Positions 1 through 6,592 of a stretch of DNA of 12,335 nt are shown here, in pieces (within the stretch, counting starts at the first letter, position 1; every line of letters begins with the position of its first letter). The stretch comes from Oscillospiraceae bacterium (GTDB lineage: Bacteria; Bacillota; Clostridia; Oscillospirales; Oscillospiraceae): the NCBI GenBank assembly GCA_016292445.1, contig JAEDIN010000034.1, forward strand, positions 1-12,335, given 5' to 3'. A program made the translations under genes and the position numbers. A model generated the notes under the pieces. The model was not told the origin of the DNA and did not search any database. It saw only the letters and a program-made list of their open reading frames with translations.

Positions 1-23
1 TGATTGAGAGTGATTTTTAATCT

Positions 24-1775
24 TTACTTTGCTCTTGTGGAAACTTCCTTGCCGAGCTTTTCGATGAAATCTTCAACGCTCATTGCGCCCTCATCACCGC
101 CGGTGCGGGTACGAACGGAGATAGTTCCGTTTTCCGCTTCCTTATCGCCGACAATTATCATGTAGGGAATCTTCTGACTCTGAGCCTCGCGGATCTTGTA
201 GCCGATCTTCTCGTTGCGCAGGTCGGTCTCAACGCGGAAGCCGAGCTTATCAAGACGCTTTGCAATATACTTTGCGTAGTCGTCAACTCTGTCGGTAATG
301 GGCATGACCTTGACCTGAACGGGTGCGAGCCAAGTCGGGAATGCGCCGGCAAAATGCTCGGTGATAACGCCTATAAAGCGTTCGATAGAGCCGAATACAA
401 CGCGGTGGATCATGACGGGGCGATGCTTTTCACCGTCTGCTCCCACATACTCAAGCTCGAAACGCTCGGGAAGCTGCATATCGAGCTGAATAGTGCCGCA
501 CTGCCAGGTACGGCCGAGGGAGTCCTGAAGGTGGAAGTCGAGCTTCGGGCCGTAGAATGCGCCGTCGCCCTCGTTGATGATATACTTCTTGCCCATCTCG
601 GTGATGGCTTCCTTGAGGGTGTTCTGGGCAAACTCCCAGTCGGCCTCGTCGCCCATATGGTCGTCGGGCATGGTGGAAAGCTCTATCTCATAGGGCAGGC
701 CGAAGAGCGAATAAACCTCGTCAAAGAGCTTGACGACGCCCTTAATTTCGTCCTTCATCTGATCCCAAGTCATAAATATATGTGCGTCGTCCTGCGTGAA
801 GCAGCGTACACGGAACAGGCCGTGCAGTGCGCCGGACAGCTCGTGACGGTGGACAAGACCCAGCTCGCCGACACGCAGCGGCAGGTCACGGTAGGAGTGA
901 GGCTCGGACTTGTATACGAGCATACCGCCGGGGCAATTCATGGGCTTAATGGCAAAATCCTCGCTGTCTATCTGCGTGGTGTACATATTTTCCTTGTAGT
1001 GGAACCAGTGACCGGAGGTCTCCCAAAGCTGGCGGTTTAATATCATCGGGGTCGAGACCTCAACATAGCCGTACTTTTTGTGCACCTCGCGCCAGTAATC
1101 GATAAGGGTGTTTTTGAGCACCATGCCCTTGGGCAGGAAGAACGGGAAGCCGGGGCCCTCGTCGGTGAGCATAAACAGTCCCAACTCCTTGCCGAGCTTG
1201 CGGTGGTCACGCTTTTTGGCCTCCTCGATTCTTGCAAGGTAAGCGTCGAGCTCGTCCTTCTTCATGAAGCAGGTGCCGTATACGCGCTGGAGCATCTTAC
1301 GGTTGGAGTCGCCTCTCCAGTATGCGCCGGTACAGGAGGTGAGCTTAATGGCGTTGCCCTTGACTCTGCCGGTGGAATCCAGATGCGGACCTGCGCACAG
1401 ATCGGTGAAATCGCCCTGCTTGTAGAAGCTGATGACGGCATCCTCTGGCAGGTCGTTAATTAGCTCGACCTTGTAGGTCTCGTCCCGCTCCTGCATAAAC
1501 TTAATCGCTTCCTCACGGGGCAGCTCAAAGCGCTCGAGTTTTATCTTCTCCTTGCAGATCTTGCGCATTTCAGCCTCGATCTTCTCGAGAATCTCGGGAG
1601 TGATGGCAAAGGGTGCGTCAAAGTCATAGTAAAAGCCGTTGTCAATGGCAGGGCCTATAGCCAGCTTTACCTCGGGGTAAAGGCGTTTAACGGCCTGCGC
1701 AAGAATATGGCTTGTAGTGTGACGGTAGGTGTCCTTAAATTCGGGGTTTTCAAAGGTGTATTTATTCTCGTCCAT
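24..1775 (-). CDS. thrS: Threonine--tRNA ligase lacking the N-terminal TGS domain
   Basis: Class II aminoacyl-tRNA synthetase that charges tRNA-Thr in the cytosol. The 583 residues begin directly in the editing (N2) domain: His19 and His23 (HTTSH) and Cys127/His131 (CAGPH) are the four editing-site residues. The catalytic core follows from about residue 200 to 480, with the zinc ligands Cys281 (MNCPGG), His332 (QDDAHIF) and His456 (MIHRVVFGS), and the motif 2 arginine in FRVRCFTQDD. An anticodon-binding domain covers about 485-580. The usual bacterial enzyme is about 640 residues with an N-terminal TGS domain of about 60 residues, which is absent here. An upstream start is excluded because the leader terminator hairpin lies just before the gene. 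The start ATG is preceded by a TAGGAGG-type ribosome site 7-8 bases away. Expression is controlled by the T-box leader. Identity is certain; the effect of the missing domain is unknown. Confidence 0.98.
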   Translation of the reverse strand: MDENKYTFENPEFKDTYRHTTSHILAQAVKRLYPEVKLAIGPAIDNGFYYDFDAPFAITPEILEKIEAEMRKICKEKIKLERFELPREEAIKFMQERDETYKVELINDLPEDAVISFYKQGDFTDLCAGPHLDSTGRVKGNAIKLTSCTGAYWRGDSNRKMLQRVYGTCFMKKDELDAYLARIEEAKKRDHRKLGKELGLFMLTDEGPGFPFFLPKGMVLKNTLIDYWREVHKKYGYVEVSTPMILNRQLWETSGHWFHYKENMYTTQIDSEDFAIKPMNCPGGMLVYKSEPHSYRDLPLRVGELGLVHRHELSGALHGLFRVRCFTQDDAHIFMTWDQMKDEIKGVVKLFDEVYSLFGLPYEIELSTMPDDHMGDEADWEFAQNTLKEAITEMGKKYIINEGDGAFYGPKLDFHLQDSLGRTWQCGTIQLDMQLPERFELEYVGADGEKHRPVMIHRVVFGSIERFIGVITEHFAGAFPTWLAPVQVKVMPITDRVDDYAKYIAKRLDKLGFRVETDLRNEKIGYKIREAQSQKIPYMIIVGDKEAENGTISVRTRTGGDEGAMSVEDFIEKLGKEVSTRAK

Positions 1776-1791
1776 AATAGCCTCCTATAAC

Positions 1792-1823
1792 AAAAACGCC
1801 CCTGACGCATTGCGTCAAGGGCG
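1792..1823 (-). terminator. T-box-controlled intrinsic terminator before thrS
   Basis: On the minus strand a 13-bp hairpin (arms at 1811-1823 and 1797-1809, one U.G wobble, very short loop) is followed by five T residues at 1796-1792. The ribosome-binding site of thrS begins a few bases further on. The 5' arm contains CCTTGA, which is also needed for the antiterminator, so the two structures exclude one another. No other terminator is visible after the P-type ATPase gene, so this one probably also ends transcripts arriving from that operon. Confidence 0.9.
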
Positions 1824-2002
1824 TAAAACTTACACGGTTCCACCTTGATTGGTTCTCATCCTGCGTTTAACGCACGCGAAACGGAAGCACATTTCCTTGC
1901 TTCGGCTCGGGAGCGGTCGCTTACGGTTTTACGCAAAAGAAGCTTTCAGCCGAGGCTTCTCTCTCTGTTTTGCTCACGCCGGCGTTCTCCGTCACTGCTG
2001 AT
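1797..2002 (-). promoter_or_regulatory. T-box riboswitch leader of thrS (tRNA-Thr sensing)
   Basis: The conserved T-box core AGGTGGAACCGTG is readable on the minus strand at about 1833-1846. The antiterminator can be drawn fully: helix A1 pairs TCAAGG (1848-1843) with CCTTGA (1820-1815), a seven-base bulge TGGAACC (1842-1836) carries the TGGA that would pair with the tRNA acceptor end, and helix A2 pairs GTGTAA (1835-1830) with TTACGC (1826-1821). Upstream are a stem III candidate (TGCGT/ACGCA, near 1861-1875) and a stem I distal region, with GAAGC/GCTTC closing a GGCTG-containing loop and an AGAGAGA bulge below it. A candidate Thr specifier is ACC at 1927-1925, but the specifier loop fold is uncertain. 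Uncharged tRNA-Thr is expected to stabilise the antiterminator and switch thrS on. Confidence 0.93.
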
Positions 2003-2004
2003 TT

Positions 2005-4656
2005 TTATACTATATCACTCTTTTTCTTCGCTGTCAATCGCTGAAAAAATTTTACTGTCTCTACTATGGGAATTACGCAGAAGCCCAGACCGATAGCAAT
2101 TGTGTATTCCTCGAGGTTCACGCTTGTAAAGCCGAACGCGTTTGCAAGCAGCGGCACTTCACACACTACGGTGGTCATAAGAAGCGAGCCGAACGCCGCA
2201 GCAATTAAAACGATATTCTGAGTCGGGAGCTTGAAGATACTGCCGCGCTGAGAGCGCATATTGAACGAATGGAATATCTCCGCCATGGACATGGTGAGGA
2301 ACGCCATTGTCATGCCATCGGGGCTTTCGGCTATCTCCCACACTCCGCTTTCAAGGAAGTGGCCGAGGAAGTAGGAAGCGAGCGTCAGCACGGACACCAA
2401 AAGTCCCTGGTATGCGATATCAATGCCCATACCGCCGGCAAAAACGCCTGCGTCGGCAGCACGCGGCTTGCGGCGCATAATGTCGGGCTCTGCCTTTTCC
2501 ATTCCGAGGGCAAGTGCCGGGAAGCAGTCTGTAACAAGATTAATCCACAGAAGATGTACCGGCTTGAGAATGGTAAAGCCCAGTATGGTTGCGGCAAAAA
2601 TGCTTATGACCTCGCTCATATTTGAGCCTAAGAGGAACTGTATAGCTTTGCGGATGTTGTCATAAATGCGTCTGCCCTCTTCGACAGCACCGACTATGCT
2701 GGCAAAGTTATCGTCGGCAAGCACCATATCCGCAACATTCTTCGTGACATCGGTGCCGGTGATGCCCATGCCGACGCCGATATCCGCGCTTTTTATGCTG
2801 GGTGCGTCATTAACACCGTCGCCGGTCATGGCGGTGACATAGCCTGCGCCGCGCCATGCGTTTACTATCCTCGTCTTATGCTCGGGCTGAACACGGGCAT
2901 AAACGCTTATGTCCATAAAGCAGGCGGCAAACTCCTCATCCGACATCTGAGAAAGCTCCGAGCCTGTTATTGCTCTGTCTCCGTCTTTGAGAATGCCGAG
3001 CTCCTTTGCTATGGCAACCGCCGTGTCGATATGGTCGCCGGTTATCATGATTGGTCGCACACCTGCGCCCACGCACTCATCGATTGCGGCCTTGACCTCG
3101 GGTCTTACAGGGTCAATCATGCCGGTAAGCCCCACGAAGCAGAGATTTTTTTCAAGCTCCTCCGGCTCGTAGCTGTCGGGCTCATGCTCCCACACGCGCA
3201 TTGCGCAGGCAAGAACACGCAGAGCCTTATCCGCCATTGCCTTGTTGGCAAAAACAATGTTCTGACGATACTCCTCGGTCATCGGAACAGCCTCGCCGTT
3301 TTTCATGTAGTGCGTGCATTTGCCGATAATGACATCGGGTGCACCCTTGGTATACTGCACAACGCCGTTGTGCGCTAGATGAACGGTGCTCATCATTTTG
3401 CGGCCGGAATCGAACGGTGCTTCGCCGCAACGCGGGAAGTCCTCTTTCAGCTTGGATTTGTTGTGACCCAGCTTGTTTGCCCAAACGACAAGTGCCGCCT
3501 CGGTGGGCTCGCCGGTCACAACGCCGTCGGCATCTATCTCCGCGTCGCAGCACAGTGCCATTGCCTTGGATATGAGGTCTGCATCCTCGCCGAAATGATC
3601 GACGACCGTCATTTTATTCTGTGTCAAGGTGCCGGTTTTATCAGAGCAAATTATCTGCGCGCAGCCGAGCGTCTCGACCGCAGTGAGTCTTCTTATGATG
3701 GCGTTGCGCTTTGACATATTGGTAACGCCGATAGACAGCACGACGGTCACGACCGCCGCCAAGCCCTCGGGTATTGCCGCAACGGCGAGTGAAACGGCTA
3801 TCATGAACGAATTGAGTACAGTTTCAAACTCAAATCCACCTGCACGCAGAAGCTGAACGGCAAATACTGCGGCGCATATGCCCAGCACGAGCCAAGTCAG
3901 TATCTTTGAAAGCTGCGTTAGCTTTATCTGCAAGGGTGTCTGACCCTCCTGTGCGTTTGCAAGCGCGTCGGCAATCTTGCCCATCTCGGTCTGCATTCCG
4001 ATTGCGGTGATTATCATCGCGCCTCTGCCGTAGACCACGGTCGACCCCATGTATGCCATGTTCTTGCGGTCGCCCAGCGGCACATCGGCGGTGCCGTCGG
4101 TGAGATTAATTGCATCAATGAATTTCGTAACCGGAACGGATTCACCCGTCAGCGCGGCTTCCTCTATTTTCAGACTGGCACTGTCGATTATTCTGCCGTC
4201 TGCCGGAACAGCGTCACCCGCTTCAAGCAGCACGACATCGCCGACCGTCAGATCCTCGCTGCGAACGGTGACGATTTTCCCGTCACGCAGCACCTTGCTC
4301 GTCGCCGCCGACATTTCCTGCAAGGCCTCTATCGCCTTTTCAGCTTTGTTTTCCTGATAAACGCCGAGCACGGCGTTTATAACAACAACAGCCAGAATTA
4401 TGATAACATCGGCAAAGCTCTCGTCCTGAGTTACTGCCAGCACACCGCTGATCGCGGCGGCGCACAGCAGAATGATTATCATGGGGTCGGCAAGCTGCTT
4501 TAACAGCTGCTTTATGAGCGAATCCTTTTTGCCCTCGGCAAGCTTATTTTTGCCGTTTTCGGCAATGCGGCATTCCGCCTCCTCGCTTGTTAAACCGTTT
4601 TCGCTTCCGGAAAGCTGCGATATAACGGTCTCAGCATTTTCGCAATAGTATTTCAT
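2005..4656 (-). CDS. P2-type cation-transporting ATPase (Ca2+/Mn2+ exporter)
   Basis: Membrane pump that uses ATP to move divalent cations out of the cytoplasm. At 883 residues it is full length for the Ca2+-ATPase class. The order is standard: N-terminal cation ATPase domain (about 1-60), M1-M2, actuator domain with TGES (170-173), M3-M4 with the ion-site motif IPEGL (295-299), phosphorylation site DKTGT with Asp339, nucleotide domain with the KGAP motif (438-441), TGDGVNDAP hinge (611-619), then M5-M10. Residues matching SERCA ion ligands are Glu297 (M4), Asn679/Glu682 (M5), Asn706/Asp710 (M6, NLVTD) and probably Glu793 (M8), so the ligands of both SERCA sites seem to be kept. The start ATG directly abuts the stop codon of the upstream permease gene, and its GGGGGT ribosome site lies in that gene's last codons, which implies translational coupling. 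Family naming would be calcium ATPase; the upstream Mn2+-type riboswitch argues for Mn2+ export or mixed specificity. Ion specificity cannot be settled from sequence. Confidence 0.95.
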   Translation of the reverse strand: MKYYCENAETVISQLSGSENGLTSEEAECRIAENGKNKLAEGKKDSLIKQLLKQLADPMIIILLCAAAISGVLAVTQDESFADVIIILAVVVINAVLGVYQENKAEKAIEALQEMSAATSKVLRDGKIVTVRSEDLTVGDVVLLEAGDAVPADGRIIDSASLKIEEAALTGESVPVTKFIDAINLTDGTADVPLGDRKNMAYMGSTVVYGRGAMIITAIGMQTEMGKIADALANAQEGQTPLQIKLTQLSKILTWLVLGICAAVFAVQLLRAGGFEFETVLNSFMIAVSLAVAAIPEGLAAVVTVVLSIGVTNMSKRNAIIRRLTAVETLGCAQIICSDKTGTLTQNKMTVVDHFGEDADLISKAMALCCDAEIDADGVVTGEPTEAALVVWANKLGHNKSKLKEDFPRCGEAPFDSGRKMMSTVHLAHNGVVQYTKGAPDVIIGKCTHYMKNGEAVPMTEEYRQNIVFANKAMADKALRVLACAMRVWEHEPDSYEPEELEKNLCFVGLTGMIDPVRPEVKAAIDECVGAGVRPIMITGDHIDTAVAIAKELGILKDGDRAITGSELSQMSDEEFAACFMDISVYARVQPEHKTRIVNAWRGAGYVTAMTGDGVNDAPSIKSADIGVGMGITGTDVTKNVADMVLADDNFASIVGAVEEGRRIYDNIRKAIQFLLGSNMSEVISIFAATILGFTILKPVHLLWINLVTDCFPALALGMEKAEPDIMRRKPRAADAGVFAGGMGIDIAYQGLLVSVLTLASYFLGHFLESGVWEIAESPDGMTMAFLTMSMAEIFHSFNMRSQRGSIFKLPTQNIVLIAAAFGSLLMTTVVCEVPLLANAFGFTSVNLEEYTIAIGLGFCVIPIVETVKFFQRLTAKKKSDIV
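2009..2037 (-). promoter_or_regulatory. Sigma-A-type promoter of thrS, inside the 3' end of the ATPase gene
   Basis: The minus strand has a perfect -35 hexamer TTGACA at 2037-2032, a 17-base spacer and the -10 hexamer TATAGT at 2014-2009. The predicted transcript starts near 2002, at the head of the T-box leader. The promoter lies within the last codons of the upstream ATPase gene, whose stop is at 2007-2005. Confidence 0.85.
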
Positions 4657-5751
4657 TCAAGCACCCCCCTGAATTTCGTTACCCTTATTGAATATAAGTC
4701 CCTCTGCCTTAAGTTCGAGTATGATAAGCAGGCTTATCGGCAGTGCAAACATCCCGATGCCGCCGGCAAGCTTCAAGCCCACCCACAGGCACAGCAGCGT
4801 TGCAAGCGGATGAAGTCCCACCTGCTTGCCGACTATCTTCGGCTCGGCTATCTGCCGTACAACTATTACCACAGCCCAGAGAATTGCAAGTCCGATACCC
4901 ATGCCTATCTTGCCCTGCAAAAGCTTTATCACAGCCCAAGGTGCCAAAACTATACCGGAGCCGACGATCGGAAGAATATCAAAAACAGCAATGAGCAGCG
5001 CAATTACAGCGGCATTGTCAAAGCCGATTATCAGCAGGCCTATTGCGATCTCGGAAAAGGTCATGAGAAAGATCAGCATATAAGATTTAAGGTATTTGCC
5101 CAAAATGACGCCCAAGGCACGCTTTGCCGTGCAGACGATGGTCTGCGCCTTTTCCGGCAGGACGCCGAGAACGGCATTGGATATTCCGTCGTAATCAAGG
5201 GCGAAGAATATCGACGCTATAACGCAAATGACCGTTGCGAGCATAAAATTAGGCAATCCCGCGCCGATAGCGGATACCCAACCGAGAACCGTCACGGAAA
5301 GATTCATAACGGAGCTGCTGAAGGTCGCCATGACATCTGGCAGCGACTCCTCGATGTTCGCGCGTATCTCGGGGTTAATTCGCTCGAGCTTATCCAAGGT
5401 ATCGCTCACAAGCTCCGTTACCCAGGGCTGAATGGTATCGCTGAAATATTCAGGCAGCATTGTAGCCCAATCTGCAATAAATGAGGCAACACCGAAAACT
5501 ATGAGCACGAGCAGACCCGCTATCAGCAGGTAACACAACACCACCAGCAGCACCGTCATAATCTTTTTGTTTACCTTGAGCTTTTGCGTTATCTTACGAG
5601 CAAGCGACTGCATCGGCAGTGCTATTGCCAGTGCAATGAGAAACGGGGTCAGCGGTCCGAGCAGAAATTTTATAAAAAGTCCCACTATCAGGATTATCGC
5701 TGCCCAATAAGCGAATTTAATAAGAAAATCCTTGTATTCAGCTTGTTGCAT
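4657..5751 (-). CDS. AI-2E family transporter, YtvI-like membrane permease
   Basis: Multi-pass membrane protein of about 364 residues, typical for the AI-2E transporter family (PF01594). Hydrophobic segments lie at about residues 13-46, 66-98, 150-187 and, after a soluble stretch, 223-262, 283-300 and 314-350. The C-terminal half carries the family's best conserved stretch (FDILPIVGSG ... RQIAEPKIVGKQVGLHPLATL), which most resembles Bacillus/Clostridium YtvI proteins, sometimes labelled sporulation membrane proteins. The substrate is unknown; despite the family name, AI-2 transport should not be assumed. An ATG at 5751 follows GGTGA at good spacing and is preferred over the in-frame TTG at 5754. 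The gene is first behind the Mn2+-type riboswitch and is joined stop-to-start to the cation ATPase gene, so a role in metal or ion homeostasis is possible by association only. Confidence 0.9.
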   Translation of the reverse strand: MQQAEYKDFLIKFAYWAAIILIVGLFIKFLLGPLTPFLIALAIALPMQSLARKITQKLKVNKKIMTVLLVVLCYLLIAGLLVLIVFGVASFIADWATMLPEYFSDTIQPWVTELVSDTLDKLERINPEIRANIEESLPDVMATFSSSVMNLSVTVLGWVSAIGAGLPNFMLATVICVIASIFFALDYDGISNAVLGVLPEKAQTIVCTAKRALGVILGKYLKSYMLIFLMTFSEIAIGLLIIGFDNAAVIALLIAVFDILPIVGSGIVLAPWAVIKLLQGKIGMGIGLAILWAVVIVVRQIAEPKIVGKQVGLHPLATLLCLWVGLKLAGGIGMFALPISLLIILELKAEGLIFNKGNEIQGGA

Positions 5752-5793
5752 CAAAAATCACCAACTTGAAGAAATGAGTATTAATCAAAAAGC

Positions 5794-5831
5794 AAAAAGA
5801 CTTTTACGGCTTATTGTTTGCCGTAAAAGTC
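5794..5831 (-). terminator. Intrinsic terminator forming the riboswitch expression platform
   Basis: The minus strand shows a perfect 12-bp hairpin with arms 5831-5820 and 5810-5799 and a nine-base loop, followed by TTTTT and, a little later, a second T run. Its 5' arm begins GACTTTT, the same bases that form the 3' side of aptamer helix P1, so ligand-bound aptamer and terminator are mutually exclusive. It lies about 40 bases before the AI-2E-family gene. No other terminator is visible after the TRIC-family gene, so it may also end readthrough from there. Confidence 0.92.
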
Positions 5832-5924
5832 TTGCAAATACCGTTAAAGTACCCGATGTGCCGAGTCCTTTGACTGCGATGGCGACGCATCGGACGCACA
5901 AAGTGCGCATGCTACTCCCTTTTT
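5825..5924 (-). promoter_or_regulatory. yybP-ykoY (Mn2+) riboswitch aptamer
   Basis: The minus strand begins AAAAAGGGAGTAGC (5924-5911) and ends GCAAGACTTTT (5835-5825). These are the conserved GGGAGUAGC and GCAAGAC(C)UUU elements that close the yybP-ykoY four-way junction. Between them come a short hairpin (GCGCAC/GTGCGT), a long arm closed by CCGATG/CATCGG that has an internal loop with GTCGCC opposite CGGC and an apical AGTC-AAAG-GACT hairpin, and a weak fourth helix. I recall the same layout from the Lactococcus yoaB aptamer, which senses Mn2+. Because the 3' side of P1 overlaps the terminator's 5' arm, Mn2+ binding should prevent termination and switch on the downstream permease and ATPase. 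The assignment comes from memory of the motif, not a covariance search. Confidence 0.88.
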
Positions 5925-5927
5925 CTA

Positions 5928-5957
5928 AATATAGCATATTTTTCTTGTGACTGTCAA
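5928..5957 (-). promoter_or_regulatory. Promoter of the riboswitch-permease-ATPase operon
   Basis: The minus strand has a perfect TTGACA (-35, 5957-5952), an 18-base spacer and TATATT (-10, 5933-5928) preceded by an extended -10 TGC (5936-5934). The predicted start is near 5922-5925, right at the first helix of the aptamer. The -35 overlaps the TGA stop of the TRIC-family gene (5956-5954). Confidence 0.82.
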
Positions 5958-6592
5958 TCAAATTTTACGCTCGGCAGATTCCATTTATACGCAGTTGCAA
6001 GAACCCTGAGCACAAATATTGTGACCATGCCGATAACGGCGGAGAGAATGTCGTTTACTCCTATAAGATGCAGCACATAGTACAGCGCACCGCCGATAAG
6101 CGATGCTACGGCATACACCCTCTTGCGCAGCACCTTGGGCATAGTGTTTGTCATCATATCGCGAAGCATACCGCCGCCGACACCTGTTATGACACCGAGG
6201 GTGAGTATCAAAATGACATTACCGCTCACTCCCATTGCCGTGTTCATGCCGGAAATTGTGAATACGGCCAAACCGGCAGCGTCAAAGATGTTGTTTATCT
6301 CCGACAGCTTATCCTTGTTCGCAAAATACTTTTCCCGTCTTATATACGCGTCAAAGAAAACTATCAGCGACACGAGCAACGAAGCAAGAAGATAGGCATA
6401 GCTGACGAACATTTTCGGCGGGAGCTGACCTATCAGTACATCGCGTATGACGCCGCCGCCGAGCGCAGTAATGACGCCGAGAAAAACGACGCCGAATATA
6501 TCCGCTTTTCGTTTAATTGCAGCCATAGCTCCCGATATTGCGAACGCCGCCGCACCGATGAGCTCAAGAACAAACATCGTATTTCCCATCAC
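5954..6592 (-). CDS. TRIC cation channel / UPF0126 family membrane protein
   Basis: Small multi-pass membrane protein of 212 residues with the internal duplication typical of UPF0126 (PF03458, related to trimeric intracellular cation channels and to E. coli YicG/YadS). Each half carries the signature helix followed by a glycine-rich turn and Arg-Asp: GVITALGGGVIRD at 39-51 and GVITGVGGGMLRD at 133-145. Seven hydrophobic segments are expected. The transported species is uncertain; family members have been linked to K+ or glycine. The start is ambiguous: GTG at 6592 overlaps the ychF stop by four bases, ATG at 6589 forms a TGATG overlap with it, and ATG at 6577 gives the N-terminus MFVLELIG, which best fits relatives and has GGGA upstream. 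It is probably translated by coupling to ychF. Confidence 0.9.
   Translation of the reverse strand: MMGNTMFVLELIGAAAFAISGAMAAIKRKADIFGVVFLGVITALGGGVIRDVLIGQLPPKMFVSYAYLLASLLVSLIVFFDAYIRREKYFANKDKLSEINNIFDAAGLAVFTISGMNTAMGVSGNVILILTLGVITGVGGGMLRDMMTNTMPKVLRKRVYAVASLIGGALYYVLHLIGVNDILSAVIGMVTIFVLRVLATAYKWNLPSVKFD

Noticed and set aside
1..23. Bases after the thrS stop as a terminator
   Set aside because: Too short a stretch is visible; no complete hairpin can be drawn inside the window.
354..1040. Long plus-strand reading frame opposite thrS (228 codons)
   Set aside because: It lies wholly antisense to a complete, motif-rich thrS gene, has no recognisable domain and no ribosome site of note. 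It is a shadow frame of a codon-biased gene.
2878..3378. Plus-strand frame rich in Cys and His opposite the ATPase
   Set aside because: It mirrors the conserved ATPase frame and has no ordered zinc-finger spacing; judged a chance frame.
4810..5484. Plus-strand reading frame opposite the AI-2E-family gene (224 codons)
   Set aside because: Antisense to a clear membrane protein, polar and low in recognisable features, no promoter seen. Treated as a shadow frame.
5840..5925. Compact structured stretch that could suggest a tRNA gene
   Set aside because: It has no TTC-type T loop and no acceptor pairing; conserved ends and arms match the yybP-ykoY aptamer instead.
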